A stretch of 64,000 bases of DNA from Pseudoalteromonas sp. T1lg88 (GTDB taxonomy: Bacteria; Pseudomonadota; Gammaproteobacteria; Enterobacterales; Alteromonadaceae): NCBI RefSeq assembly GCF_002964765.1, contig NZ_PQCF01000032.1, forward strand, positions 62,001 to 126,000. The letters run 5' to 3'. The notes beneath the pieces were generated by a model, which had not been told where the DNA came from, ran no database searches, and was given only the letters and a program-made list of their open reading frames with translations. The position numbers and the translations under genes are program-made. Positions 44,101-54,394 of this stretch are shown here, piece after piece (within the stretch, counting starts at the first letter, position 1; every line of letters starts with the position of its first letter).

Positions 44101-44352
44101 TTAGACTAGAGTGCGGCCAACGCGGCTGGTGTATACCTTAAATAAATAGAAGGTATTAATTAACACTAGGGTAATGTTAGTCAAACCATTAGGTGTAACC
44201 AACTGCTGAGCATGGACAAAAAATAACAAACCAATGGCGATACTTGCGGCGATACGCAGCAGGGTGCCATGACTAATAAAGAAAGCGCCAATAGCCAGTG
44301 CTCCAAGTATGATTTGAATTCCAAGGTTGACGTCCAAGTTGCTCGACTCCAA
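44101..44352 (-). CDS. Small multi-pass membrane protein, 83 aa
   Basis: Hydrophobic protein of two to three helices (IQIILGALAIGAFFI, LLRIAASIAIGLLFFV, ITLVLINTFYLFKVY), no family recognised. No ATG fits: the frame starts at TTG 44352, and a second TTG at 44337 lies 9 nt after GGAG, a more usual position. A basic C-terminus (SRVGRTLV) suggests a cytosolic tail. Confidence 0.6.
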   Translation of the reverse strand: MESSNLDVNLGIQIILGALAIGAFFISHGTLLRIAASIAIGLLFFVHAQQLVTPNGLTNITLVLINTFYLFKVYTSRVGRTLV

Positions 44353-44926
44353 AGTGTAATAGGACTAAAAAAGAGGCGCTATTATGCGAGCCATTATGGG
44401 TGCAAACAAACTAAAAAAAATATCATTTTCGGATAAGTTTTATTAATCTGAAATTTAATGCGCTCAGAGTGAGAATACATCCATATTGAGGTGCAGGATC
44501 TGGGCCGTTGGGCATTAGCCGGACAATAAAGGAATTCAGGTAAAATCAGGATAATTGCCAATTCAGGGGGGTAAATGACTGCAAATCAGTGGTTAAGGAG
44601 GCGTTCATCATTTTTTTTAGCATCTGAAAAAATAGATAATGATGCATTACTGATTAGAACTAATGCAGGCTAGCGTTTTCTTTATGACTATATAGGGAAC
44701 TTGATTGAGGTTAAGTCGATAGAATAAACATAAGTTTGCTTAATGTTTAATAAGGCAGTTAAGCGCCCCGTCATTTCTACCTCGTAAGCTTGGTTACCAA
44801 GGCGCTGGCAGATGCTTGGCCTAACAGTCGCATCGCTCTATAATAAGGGCGGTTTTTAGTGTAGTTTGGTTATCTAAGTTAATTCTTAGGATTGCCCCAT
44901 TCAGTAGGATAAGTTAGGAAGTTTCA
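44353..44926. other. 574-bp AT-rich intergenic region
   Basis: No recognised gene. One 32-codon plus-strand frame (44575-44673) has a purine run GGGGGG 3 nt before ATG, but no other support, so I only record it. The promoter of the response regulator should lie near 44840-44920. No RNA gene was recognised. Confidence 0.4.
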
Positions 44927-45307
44927 ATGGACGATATAGCAATATTAATAGTGGATGATGTTGGCACGGTACGGAGTTTTCTCAACCAAACCTTGATGCA
45001 TTTAGGGATAGACGATGTCGATGAAGCAGCGACTGCGGCGCAATGTATGTCGGCCTGTGCGCAAAAGCGTTACCAGATTGTATTTTTAGATATCGAACTG
45101 CCCGATGGTGACGGAAAGGCGATGATAGCCGACATTAACGCTATTTTGCCCGAGGCCAAGGTAGTGATGGTTAGCGCGCATTCTACTATTGATAATGTAA
45201 AGGATGCCATAGACAAGGGCGCCAAAGGTTTTGTGGTGAAACCCTTTTCACCAAAGAAGATTGCGGCGATGCTGAAAAAGTTTTATCCCAGCATAGAGTT
45301 TGCCTAA
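44927..45307 (+). CDS. CheY-like single-domain response regulator
   Basis: 126-aa receiver domain with no output domain. Acidic pocket Asp10/Asp11, phospho-acceptor Asp55 (IVFLDIELPDGDG), switch Ser in VMVSAHS and Lys in FVVKPFSP are all present, so it should be phosphorylated. No kinase is adjacent; its partner is encoded elsewhere. The next gene, rpsT, converges on it. Confidence 0.9.
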   Translation: MDDIAILIVDDVGTVRSFLNQTLMHLGIDDVDEAATAAQCMSACAQKRYQIVFLDIELPDGDGKAMIADINAILPEAKVVMVSAHSTIDNVKDAIDKGAKGFVVKPFSPKKIAAMLKKFYPSIEFA

Positions 45308-45391
45308 GAGGCAACTCAAGAAATGGGGAGCAGGTGTATACCGCGCCTGCTTAATCATGTGTTTATTCGAACGTGATTGATTTGCAGACAT

Positions 45392-45419
45392 AAAAAAACC
45401 GGCCTAGGCCGGTTTTTTT
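45392..45419. terminator. Bidirectional terminator between response regulator and rpsT
   Basis: A fully palindromic sequence: seven A, ACCGGCC-TAGGCCGGT-like core (45399-45412), seven T. It can serve both convergent genes. Confidence 0.92.
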
Positions 45420-45437
45420 GCTAGATTAAGAGCTAAA

Positions 45438-45698
45438 TTATAGCGCTTTGATCTTAGCAGCAAGACGGCTCTTATGGCGAGCTGCCTTGTTTTTGTGGAT
45501 TAGACCCTTAGTTGCGTAACGATCTAAAATAGGTGTAGCTACTGCGAAAGCCGCTTGTGCAGCTTCTTTGTCACCAGCTTGGATGGCAGCAATTACTTTC
45601 TTTGTGTATGTACGCATCATTGAACGACGGCTTGCGTTGTGCTGACGGCGTTTTTCGCTGGTTACAGCGCGTTTCTTTGCAGACTTGATGTTAGCCAA
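45438..45698 (-). CDS. rpsT: 30S ribosomal protein S20
   Basis: 86-aa basic primary-binding protein of the small subunit. The sequence [29 protein letters not shown] and a Lys-rich tail [10 protein letters not shown] is typical. The start codon is TTG (45696-45698), 6 nt after AGGAG. E. coli rpsT also starts with UUG, which supports its autoregulation. Divergent from murJ as in many relatives. Confidence 0.97.
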   Translation of the reverse strand: MANIKSAKKRAVTSEKRRQHNASRRSMMRTYTKKVIAAIQAGDKEAAQAAFAVATPILDRYATKGLIHKNKAARHKSRLAAKIKAL

Positions 45699-46024
45699 GG
45701 TTTGCTCCTAACAATCTTAAATAAAGCTTATATTTAAAGGCCGTGGACTATGCCCGTTTTTTTTCAATTTGTCAATCAAATTTACTCACGTGGCACAGCC
45801 AACTGCAGGAGTAACGAATCGCCAATGCCTACCGGGAGACACATATATAAGGTGCTATAGCGGGTTAGCGCACCCTATACCCAATAAAATTTGGTTTGTT
45901 ATTGCAGTTAATGGCCTGTGACCGCGGCGGATTATAGCAAAGCAAATGAGCGGCGACCAGCGCTGTATTCGCTCGGCTTTTATTGGCATAATGCCGCAAT
46001 TAATGTCGGCCCAAGAGAGGATGT
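45699..46024. other. Divergent promoter region rpsT/murJ
   Basis: 326 bases without a gene. It must carry the rpsT promoter and leader, and the murJ operon promoter. A short inverted repeat GGTGC/GCACC occurs near 45852-45874. Nothing else recognised. Confidence 0.5.
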
Positions 46025-47605
46025 GTGGCTAACAGCTTGTTTCGTTCCGGTATGATTGTCAGTGCCATGACAATGATTTCGCGGGTATTAGGATTAGTAC
46101 GCGATGCGGTGGTGGCCAATCTATTGGGTGCCAATGCCAGTGCCGACGTATTTTTATTCGCTAATCGCATTCCCAACTTTTTACGTCGCTTATTCGCCGA
46201 AGGTGCGTTTGCGCAGGCCTTTGTGCCAGTTCTGAGCGAGATAAAAGAACAACAAGGGGATGACGCGGTACGGCTTTTTGTCGCCCACGCCGCCGGCACC
46301 CTGGGCACCATATTAATTATTGTTACCCTGCTTGGGGTGATAGGCTCGCCCATAATTGCCGCGCTGTTTGGTGCCGGTTGGTTTGTGGACTGGTATCAAG
46401 GTGGCGCCGATGGGGAAAAGTTTCTGCTTGCCTCAAGCTTGTTGAAATGGACCTTTCCCTATTTATTCTTCGTCTCCTTGGTGGCCTTCAGTGGCGCCAT
46501 TTTAAACGTTTATAACCGTTTTGCGGTGGCCGCCTTTACCCCGGTGCTGCTTAATGTGGCCATTATTGGCTGTGCTATTTTTCTGCATCAGCAATTCGAT
46601 GTCGGGGCCTATGCGTTGGCCATAGGTGTCTTTGTCGGTGGCGTGGTGCAACTGGCATTTCAAATCCCCTTTTTATATCGCGCCAAGATGTTGGTTCGGC
46701 CCCGTTGGGGCTGGCATGATGAAGGGGTGAAAAAGGTAAGAACCCTGATGATCCCGGCGCTGTTCGGGGTGTCGGTGTCGCAAATCAATCTCTTCTTGGA
46801 TACGGTTATAGCGTCCTTCCTGGTGACCGGCTCCATTGCCTGGCTTTATTACGCCGACCGCTTAATTGAATTCCCACTCGGGCTATTTGGCATAGGCATT
46901 GCCACGGTGATCTTGCCGACGCTGTCAAAATTACATGCCGGCGATAAAGGTTCGGACTTCCAGGTTACTCTGGACTGGGGCGTGCGCTTTGTGATTTTCC
47001 TTGGACTGCCGGCCATGGTTGGCTTGATGCTCATCAGCCCGCTGATCATTACCGTGCTGTTCGACCATGGCGCCTTTGCCAGTGCCGGTGAAGACCATGT
47101 AAGGGCTGTGGCCTTAGGTGTTGCCGCCTACGCGGTGGGCCTGGTGAGCTTTATGCTCATTAAGGTATTGGCGCCTGGCTTTTATGCCCGTCAGGATACC
47201 CGTACTCCGGTGCGCATTGGTATTATCGCCATGGCGCTGAACATGGTGTTTAACCTTATGTTGGCACCCTTTATCGGTTATCTGGGATTGGCTCTGGCCA
47301 CGGCGCTGTCGGCTACTTGTAATGCCTTTTTGCTGTATCGTCAGCTGGCCAAGGACGAGGTGTATCATTTTTCCCGCTTTAGTTTGGCCTTTAGCAGTAA
47401 ATGCCTTATTGCTAGCGTGGTTATGGGTATCCTGGTTTACCTGGTGCAAGCCCAGTTTGCGTGGCAAGATTGGCCCTTGCTTGAGCAGATAATGCTGCTG
47501 GCTGGCCTGATAGGGGCGGCGGCAAGCACTTACTTTGGTATGCTTTTTATTTTTGGTGTGCGCCCAAGTACGATAAAAAATGTGGCAACTACTGAATCAC
47601 ATTAA
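46025..47605 (+). CDS. murJ: Lipid II flippase MurJ
   Basis: Flips the lipid II peptidoglycan precursor across the inner membrane. 526 aa with 14 helices, MOP superfamily. Signatures: SGMIVSAMTMISRVLGLVRD at the N-terminus, ANRIPNFLRRLFAEGAFAQAFVPVLSE (Arg-rich site), and FYARQDTRTPVRIG. Starts with GTG 46025 preceded by GAGAGG. First gene of the run murJ-ribF-ileS-lspA-fkpB-ispH. Formerly mviN. Confidence 0.96.
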   Translation: MANSLFRSGMIVSAMTMISRVLGLVRDAVVANLLGANASADVFLFANRIPNFLRRLFAEGAFAQAFVPVLSEIKEQQGDDAVRLFVAHAAGTLGTILIIVTLLGVIGSPIIAALFGAGWFVDWYQGGADGEKFLLASSLLKWTFPYLFFVSLVAFSGAILNVYNRFAVAAFTPVLLNVAIIGCAIFLHQQFDVGAYALAIGVFVGGVVQLAFQIPFLYRAKMLVRPRWGWHDEGVKKVRTLMIPALFGVSVSQINLFLDTVIASFLVTGSIAWLYYADRLIEFPLGLFGIGIATVILPTLSKLHAGDKGSDFQVTLDWGVRFVIFLGLPAMVGLMLISPLIITVLFDHGAFASAGEDHVRAVALGVAAYAVGLVSFMLIKVLAPGFYARQDTRTPVRIGIIAMALNMVFNLMLAPFIGYLGLALATALSATCNAFLLYRQLAKDEVYHFSRFSLAFSSKCLIASVVMGILVYLVQAQFAWQDWPLLEQIMLLAGLIGAAASTYFGMLFIFGVRPSTIKNVATTESH

Positions 47606-47668
47606 AAAAAAGATTATAATCGAGCACTTTCGTCAGCAGTAGTGCGCAAAGACAAGGCATTTTGAGCG

Positions 47669-48619
47669 ATGGAGCTTATACGCGGAATCCACAATATACG
47701 CGACCAGCATCACGGCTGTGTACTCACCATAGGTAACTTTGATGGAGTGCACTTAGGCCATGTTGAGGTGATCAAGGGGTTACTAGAGGACGCCAAGGCG
47801 TTAAACCTACCCAGCACAGTGATGATCTTCGAGCCGCAGCCACAGGAGTTCTTTTGTAAAGATCAGGCTCCGGCACGGCTAACGCGACTGCGTGATAAGC
47901 TGGCTTTACTTGCCAAGCTTGGGGTTGAGCGGGTGATCTGTGTCAGCTTTAACCGCAAATTTGCCAATTTAGCCGCTGCTGATTTTGTACAGCAAGTGTT
48001 GATTGACAAGCTGGGCGTACAGGCCCTGACCGTGGGCGATGACTTTCGCTTCGGACGTGGCAGGGAAGGTGACTTTTCTTTGCTGCAAGAGCTGGGCAAG
48101 GGCGCCGGTATGGCGGTAAAAAGCACGGAAAGCTTTAAAAAAGCCAATGCCAGAGTGAGCAGCACTGCTATTCGTACCGCCTTGAAAGCGGGAGACTTGC
48201 AACTGGCGAAAACCATGCTGGGTCATGACTATGCCATCAGTGGCCGGGTGATCCATGGTTGGAAAAAAGGTCGCGAGTTGGGTTTTCCGACCGCCAATGT
48301 CGCCCTTAAACGCCAGGTATGCCCTCTTAATGGCGTTTTTGCGGTGCAGGCGGTGATAGCCGGGCGCACCTACAATGGGGTAGCAAATGTAGGTAACAAA
48401 CCTACATTTAATGGTACCCGGGCCTTGTTGGAAGTACACTTGTTCGACTTTGCCCAGTCGATTTATGGACAATTTATAGAAGTGAAGCTTAAACATAAGC
48501 TTCGCGACGAACAAAAATTTAATGGCTTCGATGAATTGGTGCAGCAAATTAAGCACGATGCCATCGCGGCAAAGCAGTTTTTTACTTTAGCGACCACCGC
48601 CCAGAGCGGCAGTCTGTAG
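47669..48619 (+). CDS. ribF: Bifunctional riboflavin kinase / FAD synthetase
   Basis: Makes FMN from riboflavin and FAD from FMN. 316 aa. The N-terminal nucleotidyltransferase domain has TIGNFDGVHLGHVEV (14-28 region) and SSTAIRTALKAGD. The C-terminal kinase domain has GRVIHGWKKGRELGFPTANV and NGVANVGNKPTF, with the catalytic Glu in LLEVHLFDF. ATG 47669 sits 63 bp after murJ and 21 bp before ileS. Confidence 0.96.
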   Translation: MELIRGIHNIRDQHHGCVLTIGNFDGVHLGHVEVIKGLLEDAKALNLPSTVMIFEPQPQEFFCKDQAPARLTRLRDKLALLAKLGVERVICVSFNRKFANLAAADFVQQVLIDKLGVQALTVGDDFRFGRGREGDFSLLQELGKGAGMAVKSTESFKKANARVSSTAIRTALKAGDLQLAKTMLGHDYAISGRVIHGWKKGRELGFPTANVALKRQVCPLNGVFAVQAVIAGRTYNGVANVGNKPTFNGTRALLEVHLFDFAQSIYGQFIEVKLKHKLRDEQKFNGFDELVQQIKHDAIAAKQFFTLATTAQSGSL

Positions 48620-48640
48620 CCGATACGGAAAGTAGGATTA

Positions 48641-51463
48641 ATGAGCGACTATAAACATACCTTAAACTTACCGGAAACCGAGTTTCCAATGCGTGGCAAC
48701 CTAGCCCAACGCGAACCGCAAATGTTAAAGCAATGGTACGAGCAAGACTTGTACGGACAAATTCGCGCCGCAAAAAAAGGTAAGAAGTCTTTCATCTTGC
48801 ATGATGGACCTCCTTATGCCAATGGCAACATTCACCTAGGTCACTCAGTAAACAAAATCCTAAAAGACGTGATTATCAAGTCGAAAACCCTGTCGGATTT
48901 CGATGCCCCGTATGTGCCGGGCTGGGACTGTCACGGTCTGCCAATTGAATTAATGGTAGAGAAAAAAGTAGGCAAGCCGGGTCACAAGGTAACAGCCGCA
49001 GAATTCAGACAAAAATGTCGTGACTACGCCGCCAAGCAGGTGGAAGGTCAAAAAGCCGACTTTAAACGCCTGGGCGTATTCGGTGAGTGGGACAACCCGT
49101 ATCTGACCATGAACTTCGATTTCGAAGCCAATGCCATCCGTACTTTAGGTCGTATTATCGACAAGGGTCACCTGCATAAGGGTGCTAAGCCGGTACACTG
49201 GTGTACGGATTGTGGTTCGGCCCTGGCCGAAGCTGAGGTTGAATACCAAGACAAGCAGTCGCCAGCCATCGATGTGAAGTTTGTGTTCGCCGATGAGCAG
49301 GCCGTTGAAGCGGCATTTGCGTTGAGCGCAGAGCACAAGGGCACAGGCAGCATCGCCACCGCGATTTGGACCACAACGCCTTGGACCTTGCCAGCAAACC
49401 GTGCTGTAGCGGTACACGCTAATCTTGAATATGCCTTAGTTCAGGTAGAAGACGAAGGTCAACAACAGCGTTTAGTGCTTGGCTCTGAACTGGTTAAAGA
49501 TTGTATGGACCGTTTTGGCTTTAAGCATTTCCACACGCTTGGTTATGCCAAAGGTTCTGCCCTTGAAAACCTGCAAGCAGCGCACCCATTTTTAGAATTC
49601 AATGTACCGGTTATTCTTGGCGACCACGTTACTACGGACTCGGGTACAGGTATCGTTCATACCGCGCCGGGCCATGGTCAAGAAGACTATGCGGCAGGTC
49701 TTGCCTATGGCCTTGAAGTGGCGAACCCGGTTGGTGCTAACGGTGTGTATCTTCCGGATACACCTATTTTCGCCGGTCAGCACGTATTTAAAGCCAATCC
49801 GAATGTGATTGAGCTGCTGCAAGAAAAAGGTGCCTTGTTGCATCACCATGCGCTTCAGCACAGCTACCCACATTGTTGGCGCCATAAAACGCCTATTATC
49901 TTCCGTGCTACGCCGCAGTGGTTTATTGCCATGGATAAAGCGGGCTTGCGTCAGGATTCACTGGCTGAAATCAAGAAGACAGAGTGGTTGCCAAGCTGGG
50001 GTGAAAGCCGTATCGAAAACATGGTTGAAGGTCGCCCGGACTGGTGTATCTCGCGTCAGCGTACCTGGGGTGTGCCGATTGCTTTGTTTGTTGATAAAGA
50101 CACGGGTGATTTACACCCGAATACCAGCGAACTAATCGAAAAAGCGGCGCAACTGGTAGAAAAAAGTGGCATTCAGGCATGGTATGACCTTGAGCCGGAA
50201 ACCCTATTAGGTGCGGATGCCGAGCGTTATGTAAAAGTACAAGATACTCTGGACGTGTGGTTTGACTCGGGTGTAACTCACGCTTGTGTGCTGGATGCTC
50301 GCGATGAGCTGAGCTCACCTGCGGATCTATACCTGGAAGGGTCGGATCAGCACCGTGGTTGGTTTATGTCATCGCTAATGACCAGTGTTGCCATTCATGG
50401 CCGCGCGCCATACCGCCAGGTGATGACCCATGGTTTCACCGTGGATGAAAACGGCCGTAAGATGTCTAAGTCTTTAGGCAACGTGATTTCACCGCAAGAC
50501 GTGATGAATAAAATGGGCGCCGACATTCTGCGTCTCTGGGTGGCGTCGACCGACTTTACCGCAGAGATGACGGTATCGGATGAAATTTTCAAACGCGCCG
50601 CGGATCGTTACCGTCGTATTCGTAATACCAGCCGTTACCTACTGGCTAACCTAAATGGCTTTAACCCAAGCACTGATTTGGTTGATGTGGCCGACATGGT
50701 TGAGCTTGACCGTTGGATCGTCTCTCGTGCGGCGCAGTTGCAAGAAGAAATCGTTAATGCCTATGACGAGTATCAGCTACTTGTGGTTACACAGAAGCTA
50801 ATGAACTTCTGTACCGGCGAGCTGGGCTCTTTCTACCTAGACGTGATCAAAGACCGTCAGTATACGGCCAAGGCTGACTCGCACGCTCGTCGTTCATGTC
50901 AGAGCGCTCTGTACCATATTGCCGAGGCGATGACACGTTGGATGGCGCCTATTCTAAGCTTTACCGCTCAAGAAATCTGGCAGGTGCTGCCGGGTGAGCG
51001 CAGCGAGTTTGTATTTACCGCTACCTGGTATGAAGGTTTAACTTCGGTTGAAGGTAAGTTCTCTGATGAGCAATGGCAAACCGTGTTGACCGTCCGTGAT
51101 GCGGTAAACCGTGTCCTGGAAAGTGCCCGTAAGGAAGACATTATCGGTGCTACCTTGCAAGCAGAGGTGACTCTGTACGCCAATGACGAGCTTAAAGCGA
51201 CACTGGATGCCTTGTCTGACGAGCTGCGCTTTGTGCTGCTGACTTCTAAAGTATCCGTGCTTGCCCATGTTGATAAGCCGGCTGACATTGAAGAGTCTGA
51301 ATTGACTGGCTTAGCCGTATTCGTGGCCGCCACTAATGCACAAAAATGTGAGCGTTGTTGGCACTATTGTGATGATGTAGGCAGTGTTGAAGCGCATGCG
51401 GAGCTGTGTGGTCGCTGTGTTACTAACGTTGATGGCGATGGCGAAACACGTCAATTTGCATAA
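48641..51463 (+). CDS. ileS: Isoleucyl-tRNA synthetase
   Basis: Class I synthetase charging tRNA-Ile, 940 aa. HIGH motif HLGH (65-68) in [14 protein letters not shown], editing domain around [12 protein letters not shown] and [18 protein letters not shown] motif in [12 protein letters not shown]. The C-terminal zinc site has two cysteine pairs (CERCWHYC and CGRC). It is of the bacterial type 1 (E. coli-like) form. AGGA precedes ATG. Confidence 0.98.
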   Translation: MSDYKHTLNLPETEFPMRGNLAQREPQMLKQWYEQDLYGQIRAAKKGKKSFILHDGPPYANGNIHLGHSVNKILKDVIIKSKTLSDFDAPYVPGWDCHGLPIELMVEKKVGKPGHKVTAAEFRQKCRDYAAKQVEGQKADFKRLGVFGEWDNPYLTMNFDFEANAIRTLGRIIDKGHLHKGAKPVHWCTDCGSALAEAEVEYQDKQSPAIDVKFVFADEQAVEAAFALSAEHKGTGSIATAIWTTTPWTLPANRAVAVHANLEYALVQVEDEGQQQRLVLGSELVKDCMDRFGFKHFHTLGYAKGSALENLQAAHPFLEFNVPVILGDHVTTDSGTGIVHTAPGHGQEDYAAGLAYGLEVANPVGANGVYLPDTPIFAGQHVFKANPNVIELLQEKGALLHHHALQHSYPHCWRHKTPIIFRATPQWFIAMDKAGLRQDSLAEIKKTEWLPSWGESRIENMVEGRPDWCISRQRTWGVPIALFVDKDTGDLHPNTSELIEKAAQLVEKSGIQAWYDLEPETLLGADAERYVKVQDTLDVWFDSGVTHACVLDARDELSSPADLYLEGSDQHRGWFMSSLMTSVAIHGRAPYRQVMTHGFTVDENGRKMSKSLGNVISPQDVMNKMGADILRLWVASTDFTAEMTVSDEIFKRAADRYRRIRNTSRYLLANLNGFNPSTDLVDVADMVELDRWIVSRAAQLQEEIVNAYDEYQLLVVTQKLMNFCTGELGSFYLDVIKDRQYTAKADSHARRSCQSALYHIAEAMTRWMAPILSFTAQEIWQVLPGERSEFVFTATWYEGLTSVEGKFSDEQWQTVLTVRDAVNRVLESARKEDIIGATLQAEVTLYANDELKATLDALSDELRFVLLTSKVSVLAHVDKPADIEESELTGLAVFVAATNAQKCERCWHYCDDVGSVEAHAELCGRCVTNVDGDGETRQFA

Positions 51464-51483
51464 TCTCAGCTGTAGGAGTGAAT

Positions 51484-51981
51484 GTGTCAGCTAAGCGTAA
51501 TGGATTAATTTGGTTGGTACTTACTGTGGTGCTTTTGGTGGTCGACTGGGCCACCAAAACCCTGGTAGTGAATACCATGACCTTAGGGCAGACCATAGAT
51601 ATTCTGCCTGTTTTTAATATTACCTATGTACATAACCCAGGTGCTGCATTTAGCTTTTTAAGCGATGCCGGTGGCTGGCAACGTTGGTTTTTAAGTGCCA
51701 TTGCGGTGGCGATTTCGGTGTTACTGATCTGGTGGCTTAAACGCTTACCCGCATCGAATAAATTACTTGGCTGTGCCTATGCCCTTGTGTTGGCTGGCGC
51801 CCTAGGTAATCTTTATGATCGTATGGTTTATGGCTATGTGATTGATTTTATTCATGTGTATTATCAGAACTGGCATTACCCCAAGTTTAATATTGCCGAT
51901 TGCGCCATCTGTATTGGTGCCGCGCTATTGTTAATTGATGCCTTTAAATCAAGCAGTAAAAAGGAGTCGGTCAATGAGTGA
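51484..51981 (+). CDS. lspA: Lipoprotein signal peptidase LspA
   Basis: Aspartyl peptidase that cuts lipoprotein signal peptides (type II). About 165 aa with four helices. Conserved blocks: LVVDWATKTLV, YVHNPGAAFSFL, LAGALGNLYDRMVYGYVIDF (first catalytic Asp region) and KFNIADCAICIGA (second Asp). GTG 51484 is 5 nt from TAGGAG; the in-frame GTG 51478 overlaps the ribosome site. Its last 8 bases overlap fkpB. Confidence 0.96.
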   Translation: MSAKRNGLIWLVLTVVLLVVDWATKTLVVNTMTLGQTIDILPVFNITYVHNPGAAFSFLSDAGGWQRWFLSAIAVAISVLLIWWLKRLPASNKLLGCAYALVLAGALGNLYDRMVYGYVIDFIHVYYQNWHYPKFNIADCAICIGAALLLIDAFKSSSKKESVNE

Positions 51982-52414
51982 AGCCATTATCTGTGCTAAT
52001 TCTGAAGTAGTGTTTCATTTTTCGATCAAGTTGTCGGATGGCTCTGCCGCCGATTCCACCAAGGTTCACAACAAGCCTGCTAAACTGGTAATGGGTGATG
52101 GCAGCCTGACGGAAAACTTTGAGAAGTGTTTGCTGGGCCTGCGTGCCGGTGAGGAAAAAAGCTTTGAGCTTGAGCCTGAGGATGCCTTTGGCCAACCTAA
52201 TCCGGACAACATTTATCATGTGGATCGCAGCAAGTTCAGCGCCGAAGCGCCAGCTAAGGTGGGCGCAATTATTGCTTTTACTCAGCCAGATGGCACCGAG
52301 CTACCGGGTGTAGTGCGTGAAGTGCAAGGCGAGTCGGTGACCATTGATTTCAACCATCCTTTAGCCGGTCAAAAGCTGACGTTTGAGGTGGAGATCTTAG
52401 AGGTAATTAACTGA
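51974..52414 (+). CDS. fkpB: FKBP-type peptidyl-prolyl isomerase FkpB (SlpA-like)
   Basis: 146-aa cytosolic prolyl isomerase and chaperone of the SlyD/SlpA type. Marks: [56 protein letters not shown], then the insert-in-flap domain and [19 protein letters not shown] 51974 lies in the lspA end after AAGGAG. Its stop overlaps the ispH start (TGATG), so translation is coupled. Confidence 0.93.
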   Translation: MSEAIICANSEVVFHFSIKLSDGSAADSTKVHNKPAKLVMGDGSLTENFEKCLLGLRAGEEKSFELEPEDAFGQPNPDNIYHVDRSKFSAEAPAKVGAIIAFTQPDGTELPGVVREVQGESVTIDFNHPLAGQKLTFEVEILEVIN

Positions 52415-53343
52415 TGAAAATCATGTTAGCCAACCCGCGCGGATTTTGTGCCGGGGTCGATAGAGCGATCAGTATAGTAGAGCGTGCCTTGGATATTTTC
52501 GAGGCGCCCATCTATGTGCGTCATGAAGTGGTGCACAATAAATACGTGGTCAATGGTCTAAAAGACCGAGGCGCCGTGTTTGTTGAAGAGCTGGATCAGG
52601 TACCCGATGACAGTATCGTGATTTTCAGTGCTCATGGAGTATCGCAAGCGGTACGCCAGGAAGCCAAACGTCGTGAGCTGAAAGTATTTGACGCTACCTG
52701 TCCTTTGGTTACTAAGGTACATATGGAAGTAACCCGGGCTTCACGCCGTGGCACCGAATGTATTTTGATCGGTCACCAGGGTCATCCAGAAGTGGAAGGC
52801 ACCATGGGTCAATACGACAACCCTGAAGGCGGTATCTATCTGGTGGAAACCCCAGAGGACGTGGCCAAGCTTGAGGTTAAAGATCCTAGTAAGCTGTTTT
52901 ACTGCAGCCAAACCACCTTGTCGGTGGATGATACCGCCGATGTGATAGACGCATTGCGTGAGCGCTTTTCGGATATCGATGGCCCGCGTAAGGACGATAT
53001 CTGCTACGCCACACAAAACCGTCAGGATGCGGTGCGTGATTTGGCAGACAAGGTTGATGTGCTTTTAGTTGTCGGTGCTAAGAATAGCTCCAACTCTAAC
53101 CGCCTACGCGAACTGGCCAGTAAGATGGGCACCACAGCCTATTTGATTGATGATGCCAGCTCCATTGATGCCAACTGGTTACAAAATGTTGATAGCGTTG
53201 GCGTAACAGCAGGCGCATCGGCGCCAGAGGTGTTGGTAAAAGAGGTGGTCAATCACCTTAAATCACTTGGCGGTGAGCAGGTGGTGGAAAACCCGGGACG
53301 TGAAGAAGATATAGTCTTTGCCGTTCCTGCAGAGCTTAGATAA
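52414..53343 (+). CDS. ispH: 4-Hydroxy-3-methylbut-2-enyl diphosphate reductase
   Basis: Last step of the MEP isoprenoid pathway, making IPP and DMAPP. 309 aa with a [4Fe-4S] cluster. Cluster cysteines are Cys12 ([13 protein letters not shown]), that in [11 protein letters not shown], and that in [20 protein letters not shown] and [10 protein letters not shown] carry the substrate-binding histidines. Formerly lytB. The sensor kinase gene starts 16 bp after it, so they may share a transcript. Confidence 0.97.
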   Translation: MKIMLANPRGFCAGVDRAISIVERALDIFEAPIYVRHEVVHNKYVVNGLKDRGAVFVEELDQVPDDSIVIFSAHGVSQAVRQEAKRRELKVFDATCPLVTKVHMEVTRASRRGTECILIGHQGHPEVEGTMGQYDNPEGGIYLVETPEDVAKLEVKDPSKLFYCSQTTLSVDDTADVIDALRERFSDIDGPRKDDICYATQNRQDAVRDLADKVDVLLVVGAKNSSNSNRLRELASKMGTTAYLIDDASSIDANWLQNVDSVGVTAGASAPEVLVKEVVNHLKSLGGEQVVENPGREEDIVFAVPAELR

Positions 53344-53359
53344 GCACTTGGGGTGATTA

Positions 53360-54394
53360 ATGAGTCAGTCGTTATCAGCCCAAGCTAATTCTTATTCTTT
53401 ACTGACCACCTTGTGTCAAACGCGCGGTATACTTAGCGCTTTGATCGTGGCACAGGTGCTGGCCCTGATCATCAGTTTCAGCGAGTATCAACCGGATAAT
53501 TTCTGGTTGGTGCTTGGCCAGAGCAGTCTGCTCATTCAATTTATTACCTCCATCAGCATTGCTGCGCTTTATGTTCTGAGTCGAGTTAAGCCTGACCTAA
53601 ACAATTCTGTGCAAGCGCTTGCCGTGGTTGCTGTGTTGGTGCTGAGCACCCTGGCTATCACCTTGTATATCAGCTATCTCGAACTGCTCGATGCTCGGCT
53701 TTCTCACTGGTTTGTGTTTAAAAGCAGTGCTATCAGCCTATTGGTAGCGGCGTTATTTGTGCAGTTTATGGCCATCTATAACGAGCATGCCAAGGCGCAT
53801 TCGGCCTATGCGCGAGCCCAGCTAGATGCGTTACAAGCCCGTATTCGCCCACACTTTTTGTTCAATAGCCTCAACACTCTAGCCGAGTTGGCCCATGAAG
53901 ACAGCGACGCCGCCGAGGAATCGGCATTGGCGCTGGCGTCTTTATCCCGGGCGGCGATGCAGGTGGGTCAGCAAAGCACTTTGGCGCAAGAGCTTGCTCT
54001 GGCCAAGCGCTATATTGCCCTGGAGCAGTGGCGTTTTGGCGAGCGTCTAAAGGTAAACTGGTATCTGCCCAAGGAAATCCCCGAGGTGGTTTTACCCTGC
54101 TTAACGCTACAGCCCTTGTTGGAAAACGCCGTGGTTCACGGTATTGAGAGCAGTGATAAGGGTGGGGTTATTGATGTTGAGGTACATATTAGTAAGCAAA
54201 GTGCTACTGTTATTGTTAGTAACAGTTTGAGTGCGCAGCCAACACCAACAACACGAGCGCACAACGGTATCGCCTTGGATAATATTCAAAAGCGTCTGAG
54301 CATCATTTATGCCGGCCAGGCCAGCATGCGGTCGCGCCGTTTGGCGAATAGTTATCGCGTTAAGTTGGTGGTGCCTAAAATGGAGTTTATATAG
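53360..54394 (+). CDS. LytS/FimS-type sensor histidine kinase
   Basis: 344-aa membrane kinase of the His_kinase (LytS/AlgZ) family. Four hydrophobic segments (about 25-140) are followed by the phospho-acceptor block RIRPHFLFNSLNTLAELAH with His165 and an ATPase domain: LQPLLENAVVHGIE (N box) and NGIALDNIQKRL (G box). All catalytic blocks look intact. Its stop overlaps the start of the LytTR regulator by one base. The pair resembles FimS(AlgZ)/AlgR of Pseudomonas, which controls the minor pilin operon; here that operon follows directly. Confidence 0.9.
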   Translation: MSQSLSAQANSYSLLTTLCQTRGILSALIVAQVLALIISFSEYQPDNFWLVLGQSSLLIQFITSISIAALYVLSRVKPDLNNSVQALAVVAVLVLSTLAITLYISYLELLDARLSHWFVFKSSAISLLVAALFVQFMAIYNEHAKAHSAYARAQLDALQARIRPHFLFNSLNTLAELAHEDSDAAEESALALASLSRAAMQVGQQSTLAQELALAKRYIALEQWRFGERLKVNWYLPKEIPEVVLPCLTLQPLLENAVVHGIESSDKGGVIDVEVHISKQSATVIVSNSLSAQPTPTTRAHNGIALDNIQKRLSIIYAGQASMRSRRLANSYRVKLVVPKMEFI

